A DNA stretch of 64,000 nucleotides. Origin: Paraburkholderia phytofirmans OLGA172 (GTDB taxonomy: Bacteria > Pseudomonadota > Gammaproteobacteria > Burkholderiales > Burkholderiaceae). The stretch is taken from the NCBI RefSeq assembly GCF_001634365.1, contig NZ_CP014579.1, positions 3,410,001 to 3,474,000 of the forward strand, written 5' to 3'. This document shows positions 16,860 through 26,471 of the stretch, one piece after another (within the stretch, counting starts at the first letter, position 1; each line of letters begins with the position of its first letter). The translations under genes were made by a program, and so were the position numbers. The notes under the pieces were generated by a model. That model did not search any database, was not told the origin of the DNA, and saw only the letters and a list, made by a program, of their open reading frames with translations.

Positions 16860-19800
16860 AGCTCCATTTTCTCAAAAATTGGAGCCTCCACCAAATCCGG
16901 GGCGGTTCAGACCGTGGAGCCATGCTATGCTCTTCTGCGCCTGTCCGCATACAACATATAAGTCGTCTACTCGTGCGCCGGGTTCACCCCCAGCATACTT
17001 GCAGTGGTAAAAATCGACTTCAATGACAGGCCGACCATCTTCTTCCTTGTGAATCGCTGTAACGACATCAGCAGATTCCCCCGCGCCGTCGTCATCAAAA
17101 ATAATGTGATAAGTCCCGTCCGCGCGCAATTTCTCGATGACGCGAAACTGAATTGAATCCTGCGCGCCCGTTACACCTTGGGCTTCTTTTCGAATGTCGA
17201 TTCCCGTCCAGTCCCACGATTGAATCCTGTTTCGGTCGAACGTTTCGAAAGTCGCCCGCAGCTTAACCAATTGGTTTCCCTCAAGACAGGAGCCGTCGGC
17301 GAACCAAAACACGGGGGGATTTTCTTCGAAGAAATCGAGCATCTCGAGCTCAGTATTGCTTCGCCTCATAGTGCTCGTGCCGTTCACCTGAACAAAGCGG
17401 TAGTCCGCAATCTTGGAGTCGTCGCTGGGCAGCGCTAGCTGGAACACCGCATCCGCTGAGTCGTTGAATATCCGAAAGAACAGCGGGCCGTCCTCCGTGG
17501 GCGAGACAAGGTCGATGCCGACGCGGCAAAATTCGGTCTCGGCGGTACTGCTACCGAAACTGACTGCTAGCGCCGATTCGCGTTGAGTGTAGATGGCCTC
17601 TGGCCAGTCAATCGCAACTGGCATAACCCTTGGCCGCGAGTCGGCGATTTCTGGAACGAGCGTTCCCTTGAGCACCGCCTCCGGGTCGATAGTTTCGTCG
17701 ATGACCTTCGTTCCGACGTGCTTGCACCAACGCACAAACGCATCGATGCGGAGACGCTGAAATGACCATACTCGTCCCCGCTTCGCTGCACCAATAGTTG
17801 CGGTCGCGCCATTCTCATAGCCCATTCCGGAAATGACAGCCTTACGGGCGTTGTGTTTAGCCGCATCCGGAAGCCGGCTCGCGACGTCCGCACCCATGCG
17901 CCCGATAAAACGGACCTGACGACCGAACTGCTCATTTAGGCCGAGGTTCGTCAGGAGCAAACGCGTGACGCCATGGAAACAACGATAGAGCAAAGGGTCT
18001 GTTAGCAGTTCCACGTCCTCGCCGCAAAGCGCCTTCGCAAGCGACTTGTACTCACCGTTCTTTCCCGAGCCGTGAATGAACAAAAGCGACCTCTCCGCAT
18101 CCCAAACCGCCACAAGCAGTTCCCAAACCCAATCGTGTATCGACTCGATGTCCGTCCATGACAACGGTCGTGGGCTTCCGCTCACGACCACTAGCACCCG
18201 CTCCTGCTGATTGATGGAGTGGTAAACCTCGTGGGACGACTTCACTGCAAAAAGTCCCTTCCTGAAGTTTTCCGGTTCCCACACCGAACATCGCGTTCGA
18301 TAGATAACCATGCTTGCGGCCACCTTCAGTTCGCGCAAGGGAAATTCGGGAGGGAAGTCACCGAATCCCGCAAGGAACTCCTGCGACGCAACCTCGCCCG
18401 CTATAGCGGTCTCGCTGAGTTGCGGAAGCAAATCGTTCCAGTCAGGGTCTTGGGTATAGAGCTTCCTGAGTTCAGACTGGACTTCAACGTTCGCAGTATT
18501 CGCAATGAACGTCGCGTCACCGACGTCGCTGCGCGCGCGGGTAAATCTGCCAGCAAGCTGTAGCGTTACAGACAGACTCTTTCGAATATCGTGAAATGCG
18601 GCTATTTTGAGTTCTGGCATATCAAAACCCTCGCCGAGCATATCAACGCAGACGACTATTCTCGATTCGCCGGACCGAAGCCTTTCCAACGACTGGCGTC
18701 GCTCTTGAGCACCGAGTTTGCTGTGCAGCAGGACGGGATGATAGCGACCCATGCTCTCGTAAAGACCGTGTACGGCCACTGCGCGTTCAATCGACGCGAC
18801 CCGTGCCATTGCAACATGTCGACCGGTTTCGTCAGCCTCAAGCGCGGCTACGGCTTTTTCCGCAATAGCTTTGTCTGCCTTCGCCGCGTCAAATTCGAAC
18901 ACTGTGGCGAATCGGATTGGCCGGAAATATCCCTCGGCCTGTGCCTTCCTCAGAGGGTAGGCGTAAATAATTTTGCCATCGATAAGTTGGTCGTCCTCCC
19001 GGAATGGCGTCGCAGTGAACTGCAGTATGTGACGACTGGCGAAACTTAGTTTGAAGGTTTTCCACGTTGGCGCCTCTGCGTGATGAGCTTCATCGACGAA
19101 AAGGTGGCTGCAGAGGGTCGCCATCCGTTGCTGAAGTTCTGGCGCGCATAGACCCGCAATCTGACTGGTCGTCACGATAATGTTGCAGGCGTCGAAGAAT
19201 TCTTGCACGGCTTCGACTGTCTTTGGTTTGTGCTCGAGGACCCCAACGACAGGATAGTGGGCGCTTGCGGAAAGAACTCGGCATTGGGGCGACTTGAACA
19301 CGCCCAATGTGAGGAACTTCGCTGCGATTTGGGTGCGCAACGCATCCGTTGGAACGACGACCAGCAACCTGTCGCATGGAGTTGACACCAAGGCAGCAAG
19401 CATTGTTTCAGTCTTGCCAGTCCCCGTAGGCATTACCACGGAGGCGACTCCGCTGCTAACCGACCAGTGAGCATGGATGGCATGTAACGCGCCTTCCTGC
19501 GGTAGCCGAAGGCCAATCACGTCATTAGCAGGGTCCTCACCGATGTATGAAAATGCATTGCGCCAAGAAGCTATCGCATTCGTGACGCGCTCCCTACCCC
19601 GTGCGTGGCCTAAACGCTCAAATGCGGGGTGCTGAATCCAGGTTCCGGCACGGGCGTCCATTGTTCCGTTCGACGTCTCGGGCGAAGCAAGCTTGATGAG
19701 TGCTGCCTCCTGCACCCCAGGTCTAACGCGTGGCTCCTTGTTCAGGACCAAGAGCGGCAAGCCACCGTCGGTCGGAGTCACTTCCCAGCCAGTCGCCCCG

Positions 19801-20356
19801 TCAGTCGTATATCGAACGACCGTGGCGTCGATTTCACGCTCAGGTTCAAGTAGTTGACGTATCGCATTCTTGTCTTTGTACTCTCTTACTGCATAGATGC
19901 TTGGAAGACGCACTCTCATTTGCAGCTCGCCGTTCTAGTTGTATCGGTCCAGTATGCCCAAAATAACGTAACTACGGATGACCGGCTCATTTTTTCACTC
20001 GACTCACGTTGCCGCAAATCAGCTGATATCTGTCGCACCGCACGGATTATCGAGATACTTATTCAACACTGAATCTTTGCGCTATCAAACCAGTAAATAT
20101 CATTGTCCAGAAAAACCTACGGCCATTTAGCAAAAAATTCATGCTCGCGGAATGCGGGCCGCCCAGTAGGTGGGACATATCAGCGAGTCTCCGGGCTGCG
20201 AGATGGCGGACTCCCCTTGGCACTGCCAGACTCCGTACACTGCGCGCAACGACGCTTAGCGCTTCTTTTCGCTGCTTCCGCGCCCAGAGTACGCCTTACC
20301 TATTCTGGGGCGGTGATACGGGCGCTCGATGTACTGTGCTTCCTTCGTCAGGCTGG

Positions 20357-20383
20357 GCCATTTATGCAGCGTGCATAAATGGC
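20357..20383. repeat. Perfect 12-bp inverted repeat with a 3-base spacer
   Basis: GCCATTTATGCA, then GCG, then TGCATAAATGGC. The arms match completely, and there is no T run, so it is not a terminator. It lies about 460 bp upstream of the AAA ATPase gene and could be a regulator operator, a recombination site or the end pair of a lost element. Confidence 0.7.
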
Positions 20384-20603
20384 GTCTGGAGAGACTATAT
20401 CGACAGGTCAACCCTATCGCAATGCTTTTACCCGGCGCCATGTTGCGCGGCAATATTGACGTGCTGCGGCCGGGTACGATAATGAACTGACGGACATCGG
20501 ATTGGCATCGGCTGCACGAGAGTCTCACTGATGTCTCGCCCGGCACCGCACGCAACTCAAGGCGCGTGCGTGAGGAGGTCTGGCGGAGTGTTGATGTATC
20601 GAA

Positions 20604-20813
20604 ATGCTCGAACTGCTGACAGGTAGCCAATCGAACCTTTGTCGACATGCGCCCATATCTGAATTGGCATCGCACGCACGTGTTCAGGAAATAGTTGCAT
20701 ACGGGACAGCATCAGGCTTTCTCGGCATTATCGGCGCACGCACCGAAGCTCGGCGTGTTGCAACAAGAATAGATGCCGTGTTGTGTGCGGCCCGCAGTTT
20801 GGTTAAGGGGTAG
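20604..20813 (+). CDS. Possible small leader gene before the AAA ATPase
   Basis: A 69-codon frame ends with TAG 3 bp before the ATG of the ATPase gene. Its C-terminal half (ISELASHARVQEIVAYGTA, then GFLGIIGARTEARRVATR) reads like plausible protein, with helices and a hydrophobic strand. No ribosome site is convincing and I recognise no family. It may be a small coupled gene, the end of a decayed gene, or chance. Confidence 0.25.
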   Translation: MLELLTGSQSNLCRHAPISELASHARVQEIVAYGTASGFLGIIGARTEARRVATRIDAVLCAARSLVKG

Positions 20814-20816
20814 ATA

Positions 20817-23150
20817 ATGAAGCTCGACCGCTTTGCAAAAATTCGCGACCACCGCATCTTCAAGGACTTTGTGTGGCCGAGAGGTCTCGAAAACTTCGGA
20901 CGGTTCAACCTCATCTATGGCTGGAACGGGTCAGGGAAGACCACGCTTTCTGGCCTCTTCAAGTCCGTTCAAGTGGCAACAACCCTCGTAGAGGGCGACG
21001 TAGAGTTCGTTTTCGATGGCACTCATGTTTCCGGCAAGAACCTTGGAGCATCGGCACTGCCACCCGTACGCGTGTTTAATCGGGAGACGGTGGCGCGGAG
21101 CGTATTTGAGAGCAGTAGTGGTCCTCTCTCCCGTCTTCCTCCCGTCTACGTTTTCGGCGAAGAGAGTGCGGAAAAGCAACGCCAATTGGATGCGCTGAAG
21201 TCGGAGCTGCCGAAGCTGACCGACGAGGCGGCGAGGGCTGCGAGCGACGAGGCCCGGGCTCAAAGAGAACTCAATGAGTATGCGACCAACGCTGCGCGCG
21301 CGATAAAAAACCTGCTGACCGCTCCGGGCGGCAGCTTCAACAACTATAACGCCGCTGACTTTAAGGAAAGGATATTGGTTTTTAGCCAAGCAGCAGAGCC
21401 GCGTTTGTTACCCGAAGACCGCCAGGCGTTGCTCGATATGAAAGACGCGACGCCCATGCCGCATCTCGAGTTTGGAGTAGTAAATTTCCCGGATGTGATG
21501 GCACTTCAAAACGAGGTTCGAGAAGCGCTCAAAAAGACGGTCATATCGAGCATCATTGACGAACTTGCGACGAACCCAGAGGTTAGTGTTTGGGTTCGCG
21601 ACGGCCTAGCTATTCACAGGCATAGCGAGAACGCCGGTATGTGCAAATTCTGCGACCAACCGTTACCAGTAAACCGATTGCAGAAGCTCGAGGCTCATTT
21701 TAACGACGAGTTCCGACGTTTTACTCGCGACCTTCGAGATTTGACCAAGCGCATTGAGGGTAGGGCCACATACCTAGACGGATGGACAAACCTTCTGCGC
21801 AGCACAGACTTATACAGAGAATTCCGCTCCGAATATGATGAAGCACGACGCACGTTTGACTTAAACCTCTTCAACCTTCGGGGTGGGCTATTAGCGCTCG
21901 CCGGTGCTGTGCAGGAAAAGCAGGCACGCGTTTTTGACTCACTGGAACTTGAAAGTCTGCTCGTCGGAGGAAGCGGTCTCCCGGAAGAAAACAAGTCATT
22001 CTTGTCGACTTTGTTGAAATCTCTGCACGCCGGCGTACCCGCGCTCAGTGAATTCATGGGACAGCAGGCATCTGCGCGCATGAAAGCGGTTGTGCAGAAG
22101 CATAATAGGAAAACGAACACATTTGCCGAACGGGTTACGTCTGCTCGTGAACGGTTGCATAACCATGAACTTGCGATTGCGCTCGATGACTGGCTCGAAA
22201 TGCAGAAGCAGTTAGAATCTGCAAAGAAAGCGCATTCTTCAGCCGACGAAGCTAAGGTGACAGTCGACAAGGAGATTCGTATGCTGGAGGGGGTCATCTT
22301 GGAACATCGACCGCCTGCGGCGGAACTGAATCGCGAATTGCGAGCGTACCTCGGCCATGACGATATCCAAGTAGTGCCTGAGGACACTGGCTATCGGCTA
22401 GTTCGACAAGGCGGTGCCGCAACGAACCTCAGCGAAGGGGAGCGCACCGCAATCGCATTTCTCTACTTTCTTAAGTCACTTGAGGACCGGTCGTTCGACT
22501 TGAATCACGGTATCGTAGTGGTGGACGACCCCATATCGAGCCTCGACTCAAACTCCATCTACAGTGCGTTTGGCTTTATGAAGCGTCGGCTGTCTAATGC
22601 TGGTCAGCTATTCGTGCTGACGCACAACTACACCTTCCTACGACAGGTACGGAACTGGTTCAGGCACGCGAATCGTCAAAAGGCGAAGCCCGCGCGTTTT
22701 TACATGTTGCGAGCGTCCTATGTTGGCGGACAGCGAAGCTCAACACTCGAAGAGATGGACCCGTTTCTGCGGGACTACGAGTCTGAATATCACTATCTTT
22801 TCAAACGAATCGTGGAAGCTAGCGCCTTCCCGGAAGGCGGACAGCTACAGACGTACTATGAACTACCGAACTTGGCCAGGCGCTTATTGGAGGCATTCCT
22901 GGTGTTCAAAATTCCAGATGAAGACACATTGCACGCAAGGCTGGAAGCCGTCGATTTCGACGGCCCCAAGAAAACGCGAATTCTGCGGTTTCTTGATACG
23001 CATTCTCATGCCGAACAAATCGCGGAGGGCCACGATGACGCGTCGGCCCTTTCCGAAGCACCGGACGTCCTAAAGGACCTGCTCGAACTCATCGAGAAGT
23101 GCGATGGCGGTCACTTTGAGAGGATGAGACAAGCAGTCTTGCCACGGTGA
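20817..23150 (+). CDS. AAA_13-type ATPase resembling RloC/PrrC anticodon nucleases
   Basis: The 777-residue protein begins with an ABC-ATPase head (LIYGWNGSGKTTLSGL, Walker A about residue 40). Long helical arms follow, interrupted by a CKFC pair near residue 276 that looks like a zinc hook. The second half of the head has the signature NLSEGERTAIAF (about 535), Walker B VVVDDPISSLDS (about 565) and the H-loop LTHNYTF. The C-terminal ~170 residues (YESEYHYLFKRI and after) occupy the place of the anticodon-nuclease domain in RloC. RloC cleaves tRNA wobble anticodons when DNA damage or phage is sensed. I could not confirm the nuclease triad, so toxicity through tRNA is an inference. AAGGGG precedes the ATG at a good distance. 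Confidence 0.7.
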   Translation: MKLDRFAKIRDHRIFKDFVWPRGLENFGRFNLIYGWNGSGKTTLSGLFKSVQVATTLVEGDVEFVFDGTHVSGKNLGASALPPVRVFNRETVARSVFESSSGPLSRLPPVYVFGEESAEKQRQLDALKSELPKLTDEAARAASDEARAQRELNEYATNAARAIKNLLTAPGGSFNNYNAADFKERILVFSQAAEPRLLPEDRQALLDMKDATPMPHLEFGVVNFPDVMALQNEVREALKKTVISSIIDELATNPEVSVWVRDGLAIHRHSENAGMCKFCDQPLPVNRLQKLEAHFNDEFRRFTRDLRDLTKRIEGRATYLDGWTNLLRSTDLYREFRSEYDEARRTFDLNLFNLRGGLLALAGAVQEKQARVFDSLELESLLVGGSGLPEENKSFLSTLLKSLHAGVPALSEFMGQQASARMKAVVQKHNRKTNTFAERVTSARERLHNHELAIALDDWLEMQKQLESAKKAHSSADEAKVTVDKEIRMLEGVILEHRPPAAELNRELRAYLGHDDIQVVPEDTGYRLVRQGGAATNLSEGERTAIAFLYFLKSLEDRSFDLNHGIVVVDDPISSLDSNSIYSAFGFMKRRLSNAGQLFVLTHNYTFLRQVRNWFRHANRQKAKPARFYMLRASYVGGQRSSTLEEMDPFLRDYESEYHYLFKRIVEASAFPEGGQLQTYYELPNLARRLLEAFLVFKIPDEDTLHARLEAVDFDGPKKTRILRFLDTHSHAEQIAEGHDDASALSEAPDVLKDLLELIEKCDGGHFERMRQAVLPR

Positions 23151-23213
23151 AAGTGGCTATTGAAACGACGCCGGAAGGTACCGCGACTCCGGAATACAAC
23201 AACGTACCTTCGA

Positions 23214-23413
23214 ATGAAAGAAACTAGTCCGATAAAAATAGCTTTGCTGGCCACTACCCTGGCGTTGGCAACAATGGGAACGGCGAACGCTACCGGCTGC
23301 CTCAAAGGCGCGGTCGTGGGTGGAGTGGCTGCCACGATGCTGGACACCATGCGGTCGTTGGGGCAGTCGGAGGCTGCATGGTTTGCAGGCAGCTAGCGAA
23401 ACAGCACGCTTAA
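23214..23413 (+). pseudogene. Small exported glycine-zipper protein with a one-base frameshift
   Basis: From the ATG at 23214 a signal peptide is read (IKIALLATTLALATMGTANA), then TGCLKGAVVGGVA. Here the frame leaves the expected one and stops at 23396. In the +2 frame the continuation reads GHDAGHHAVVGAVGGC and ends KQHA with a TAA at 23411-23413. That is the usual glycine-rich zipper of such proteins. Restoring one G near 23327 would join both parts. It is a decayed gene or carries a sequencing error. The likely role is a small outer-membrane or periplasmic protein. Confidence 0.65.
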
Positions 23414-23522
23414 CAGCAAGCCGCGCAACGTCAGGCAGCACAGGCGCAATAAAACGTCGTCGGCTTGGTACACCCGGTGGGACCAGAGAATCGCGCTTCC
23501 ACCGGGCAACGGACAACTGCGC

Positions 23523-24347
23523 TCAGGTCATCGACTCGGCGCCAGACTCGACAGTGGCCACCGGAGCAGTCACAGCGGCGTTCTTGCCCAGTGCTTTCTT
23601 CGCCGGCGCCTTCGCGTTCACCGCCTTCTTGGCAACCGTTTTCTTCACCGCAACCTTCTTCGTCGGTGCGGTCTTTGTCACTGCGACCTTCTTGCCGACG
23701 GCTTTCTTGGCAACCGCCTTTTTGGCCGAAGGCTTCGTCTCGCTCGAAGCACGCACATCGGCCGCCGCGCCGGCGCCATCAATCAGAAACTTGCTGCGGT
23801 CTTTCGTTCCAGCCAACCACGCCGGCGCCGGACCGCGCCCGCTCCACGTCGCGCCAGACTTCGGGTCACGATATTTGGCAGGCTGCGGCCCCTTCGGCTG
23901 CCCCTTGAGGGAAGTCGCACCGACAGAAGCAGATGCCTTCCTGACCGCAGTCTTTGCCTTGCTCACAGCACCCACGCTCGCTGCAGGAGCAGCGTCCGTA
24001 ACACCTTCAATCAGGAACTTCGTGCGGTCCTTGACCTCGGCAATCCAAGCCGGCGCGCGGCCGTGACCAGTCCAGGTCGCGCCCGTTTTGGGGTGCCGGT
24101 ACTTCGGTGCCTTTTTGGCTTTGACGCTGCCGACAACTTTAGTCTTGCCGCTTGAGGCATTACCCTTCGGTGCTTTCGCTTCGCGCGTCGCCTTTGCATT
24201 GGCCTCGACATCTTCTGTCGTCAATCCGTGCTTAAGCATCAGTGCACGAATTTGGTCGACCGCCGCCTGAGTTTTCTTGGCCAGCAGGGCGTCGGCTTGC
24301 AGCTGAAGCTTCTTCACCTTTGCCTGGATTTGCTCTAGTGTTGCCAT
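23523..24347 (-). CDS. H-NS-family nucleoid protein with two DNA-binding domains and a histone-H1-like tail
   Basis: The 274-residue protein starts with the short coiled coil of betaproteobacterial H-NS proteins (ATLEQIQAKVKKLQLQADAL, residues 2-21). Two copies of the C-terminal DNA-binding domain follow: KYRHPKTGATWTG with RAPAWI (about 82-105) and KYRDPKSGATWSG with PAPAWL (about 160-185). The last 80 residues are rich in Lys, Ala, Thr and Val (KKAVAKKAVGKK), like eukaryotic H1 tails. Ordinary family members have one domain and ~100 residues. Such proteins silence AT-rich foreign DNA. The duplicated domain and basic tail suggest bridging or compaction. Start ATG at 24347, with a purine-rich ribosome site. 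Confidence 0.88.
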   Translation of the reverse strand: MATLEQIQAKVKKLQLQADALLAKKTQAAVDQIRALMLKHGLTTEDVEANAKATREAKAPKGNASSGKTKVVGSVKAKKAPKYRHPKTGATWTGHGRAPAWIAEVKDRTKFLIEGVTDAAPAASVGAVSKAKTAVRKASASVGATSLKGQPKGPQPAKYRDPKSGATWSGRGPAPAWLAGTKDRSKFLIDGAGAAADVRASSETKPSAKKAVAKKAVGKKVAVTKTAPTKKVAVKKTVAKKAVNAKAPAKKALGKNAAVTAPVATVESGAESMT

Positions 24348-24651
24348 ATGGACTCCCTTTGTTGTTGATTAAATGAGCGCACTATGCCACGTGGATGCAT
24401 ACTACGGCTATAAGGTCACAGGTTGCCGAAGGTTCTGTATGAATCCAGACGCCCAAATACGACATTGAAGAACCGGTTTCCTGGTTCTCCACTCAGCAAG
24501 GCCGCTTGCGCCTGCTCCCGAGTTTCCCGGAATGCGACTGCTTGCCATCGGCATGCCTATCCCATCACATCGGCGCAATGCACGTACCGTGCGATTCGCC
24601 ACAATCGGCGTTCGATGAACGTCAAGCAATTGTCTTAAGAAGGAATCTTTC
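24348..24651. other. Divergent promoter region between two H-NS-like genes
   Basis: About 300 bp with no recognised gene. It contains the promoters of the leftward H-NS-like gene and the rightward H-NS-like gene at 24652. Confidence 0.5.
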
Positions 24652-24981
24652 ATGGACGAACGTAAGCGAGACAGCATGATTGCTTATCTCCGCCATCGCA
24701 TGGACGAGTTTGGCATCAGGCCAGACGACCTGGCTGCAGCAATAGCAAGCGAAGAAACAGAACAGAAAGAAGCGCGCTACCGTAGTGCAACGGGGAACAC
24801 CTGGAGCGGCGAAGGCGAAATGCCTCAATGGCTTAAACAAGCGACTAGCGCGGGACAATCCATTGAACATTTCGAATTGTCGTCAAAGGCAGCACGCACG
24901 GTTCAGTCTGCCCGAGCCGGTGTGGATTGGCGTGATGACCCATTTGCAGGCACCCCGCTTGCACGCGGTCAGCGCCAATAG
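24652..24981 (+). CDS. Small H-NS-like DNA-binding protein
   Basis: The 109-residue protein carries the betaproteobacterial H-NS DNA-binding domain in its middle (ARYRSATGNTWSGEGEMPQW, residues 42-61). A helical leader (DSMIAYLRHRMDEFGIRPDD) precedes it, and a tail contains GVDWRDDPFAGTPLA. The leader is shorter than the usual oligomerisation coiled coil, so it may be a modulator of full-length H-NS proteins such as the divergent neighbour. The start has an AAGAAGGA-like ribosome site. Family call is firm, role inferred. Confidence 0.8.
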   Translation: MDERKRDSMIAYLRHRMDEFGIRPDDLAAAIASEETEQKEARYRSATGNTWSGEGEMPQWLKQATSAGQSIEHFELSSKAARTVQSARAGVDWRDDPFAGTPLARGQRQ

Positions 24982-25033
24982 TGAACCAATACGTCAGCTG
25001 CATGGCGGAGTCGCTAAAGAACTAAGAGGCACC

Positions 25034-25333
25034 GTGAAAGCCCATATTTTGCTTTTTGCTGCGCTGCTGACCGTTCATGTGGTGGCGCATGCGGAGGACC
25101 AGCAATGCGCTGCGGCGCGCAAGCAAGCGGTTCCTGCATCGCTGAAGGTGGTCAACGAGATTGATGCCCATGTCGAGCAGGTCCCACCGGACGAGGCGAA
25201 CTACTTGCAAACGGAATACGTCGCTGCAATCAAAGACCACAACCAAGCGCGTTACAACATGCTGGTGGACCGCCCCCTTACTACGCCGCGTGGGCTTTGC
25301 ACGGCTCCTTGGCACGGGTTCGTGAAGAACTGA
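25034..25333 (+). CDS. Small exported protein, unknown function
   Basis: From a GTG at 25034 with AAGAGG upstream, a signal peptide is read (VKAHILLFAALLTVHVVAHA). A mature part of about 79 residues follows, with two cysteines (QQCAAAR and RGLCTAPW) that could form a disulfide. The mature part is mostly helical and acidic in the middle. I do not recognise a family. The next gene starts six bases after the stop, so the two may be translated together. Confidence 0.6.
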   Translation: MKAHILLFAALLTVHVVAHAEDQQCAAARKQAVPASLKVVNEIDAHVEQVPPDEANYLQTEYVAAIKDHNQARYNMLVDRPLTTPRGLCTAPWHGFVKN

Positions 25334-25338
25334 CTGGC

Positions 25339-25575
25339 ATGGGGGGCCCGGCGTATGGCGAGTCGCTCGAGCGTTTTCAGACCAAGAAGGCTGCTTTTGT
25401 GATGGCCAGATTGAGCTTCGCAGTGAACGACTGGATGGCATACTCCCGCGTTGACAGCGCTCGCAAGCCGCACGTCCTCAACGAAGAACAGCAGGAACGC
25501 TACAGCGAGCAGTTGGGAAGCCTTTCGGCAATCCTTGCGACATACATCGGCTGCACAGTCGACGCAATCAAGTAG
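25339..25575 (+). CDS. Small unknown protein, second gene of a pair
   Basis: The ATG at 25339 lies just behind the stop of the exported protein and gives 78 residues (MGGPAYGESLERFQTKK). A longer frame starting at a TTG inside the upstream gene is less likely. The protein is helical with a charged surface and one Cys near the end (YIGCTVDAIK). There is no signal peptide. It may be two halves of one original exported protein separated by a frameshift, since both frames have similar composition; I cannot decide. Confidence 0.45.
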   Translation: MGGPAYGESLERFQTKKAAFVMARLSFAVNDWMAYSRVDSARKPHVLNEEQQERYSEQLGSLSAILATYIGCTVDAIK

Positions 25576-25608
25576 CTTAAATTCAAGACCATCGGGGGAT
25601 GGAACGTC

Positions 25609-26445
25609 ATGAACAAGAGATTAATCGCCAGTTCGGTCGCCATGGCATTGCTCGCAGGATGTAGCAGCGTCGGGCCGGGTTTTGCGAACCATCCTGCTGA
25701 CTGCGCGATAGGCATCGCGTGGGCTGACTGCCTACCTGGCACGCGGGGATACGCGAACGGCGGCGGGAGCCTGCACCGGAAAGAAGCAGCAGACGCGGCG
25801 AAGGCGCAGCACGACGCATTGGCAGCGCAGTATGAATCCGCGTTAAAGCAGTGCGAGGCCGACATGTCGACGCATGAGCTCGACCCGCTCCGCGACAAAA
25901 TTCAATTTGCTCGCAAGTTCGACGACGCGCCGCCGTTCCAATACGCATCGCTCGACGCGTTCCCGTCTGCCGCCGACCGGCCGCTCATCGCGAAGTGGGC
26001 GACCCTCCGGGACGATTGCATCAGACGCGAGCATGCTATTGACGTGATTCCGCCCAATGCGACGCCTCTCGACGTTACGCTTATCAAACAAGAGCAAGCA
26101 TTCGGACAAGAGGCCGAAGCTAAAGTGGGCGAGCTGGTCGTCGCGCTCTACCAACAGAAACTGACGTACGGCGAGTTTGCACAGCGCCGATATGCAATTG
26201 GCAAAGCAGCGGTCGACGCTTCGCGGCAGTATCGGGAAGCTCGTTTGATTCAGGACCAGGACCGCCAGCTCCAGGCGCAGCAGATTGCTAATCAGCAATT
26301 CGCGAACAACCTCAATGCCTGGTCGAACTCCATGCAAGCCGTCAACGCCCGCCAGCCGCAGACTGTTCATCTGAACACCGTGAATAGCGGTGTGCATTGC
26401 ACGTCTGCCAGCTTTGGAAACATAGTCAACACGAACTGCAACTGA
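25609..26445 (+). CDS. Putative outer-membrane lipoprotein
   Basis: The 278-residue product has a lipoprotein signal with lipobox LLAGC (Cys at about residue 18), so it should be lipid-anchored after cleavage by signal peptidase II. The mature protein has a Cys pair near the front (ADCAIGIAWADCLPG), a long helical middle, Gln/Ala-rich helices (QDQDRQLQAQQIANQQ, about 222-237) and a final Cys pair (HCTSASFGNIVNTNC). No family name is known to me. The start has a purine-rich ribosome site. It may stand in one transcription unit with the two small genes upstream. Confidence 0.7.
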   Translation: MNKRLIASSVAMALLAGCSSVGPGFANHPADCAIGIAWADCLPGTRGYANGGGSLHRKEAADAAKAQHDALAAQYESALKQCEADMSTHELDPLRDKIQFARKFDDAPPFQYASLDAFPSAADRPLIAKWATLRDDCIRREHAIDVIPPNATPLDVTLIKQEQAFGQEAEAKVGELVVALYQQKLTYGEFAQRRYAIGKAAVDASRQYREARLIQDQDRQLQAQQIANQQFANNLNAWSNSMQAVNARQPQTVHLNTVNSGVHCTSASFGNIVNTNCN

Positions 26446-26471
26446 GCGTCGCCTGCACCGCGAACAGCCCG

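Larger units (their letters stand above)
15591..16909 (-). mobile_element. Complete IS3-family insertion sequence inside the helicase gene
   Basis: The element is 1319 bp. Its ends are imperfect inverted repeats: both begin TGAACCGCCCCG read inward, then diverge for a few bases and agree again at GTGGAGGCT. A 3-bp direct repeat GAC flanks it (15588-15590 and 16910-16912), the target duplication typical of IS3. It encodes orfA and orfB in the usual -1 frame relation. It appears intact and recent, because the target gene frame is otherwise undamaged. The IS3 subgroup cannot be settled without comparison. Confidence 0.95.
15310..19919 (-). pseudogene. Large SF2 DEAD/DEAH helicase interrupted by an IS3-family element
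   Basis: The gene reads leftwards from the ATG at 19919. The helicase core shows PTGTGKTE (motif I, about 170), VDEAHHAEA (motif II, about 275), FTATPFREDD (motif III, about 305), and DMLGEGFDMP plus QLAGRFTRA (motifs V-VI, about 430-465). About 530 residues follow, including DDDGAGESADVV and a VDFYHCKY segment. At 16910 an IS begins; as it stands the protein ends after 12 IS-encoded residues (1015 in total). If the IS (15591-16909) and one GAC copy are removed, the frame continues without a break for another 92 residues (ending in LETYGVPFGVIGSN) to a TAG at 15310-15312, for a native length of 1095. Such helicases occur in defence loci; I cannot give this one a system name. The truncated protein could retain some activity. 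Confidence 0.88.
19920..20816. other. Long intergenic region between divergent helicase and AAA ATPase genes
   Basis: Nearly 900 bp separate the two divergent defence-like genes. It must hold both promoters. The only striking structure is the perfect inverted repeat at 20357-20383. A short frame at 20604-20813 directly precedes the ATPase gene. The left part (19950-20110) is noticeably AT-rich. No longer gene or gene remnant was recognised. Confidence 0.5.

Noticed and set aside
15661..17010. Plus-strand frame of 449 codons across the insertion sequence
   Set aside because: Antisense to both transposase genes and crossing the IS border, so it cannot be an old gene.
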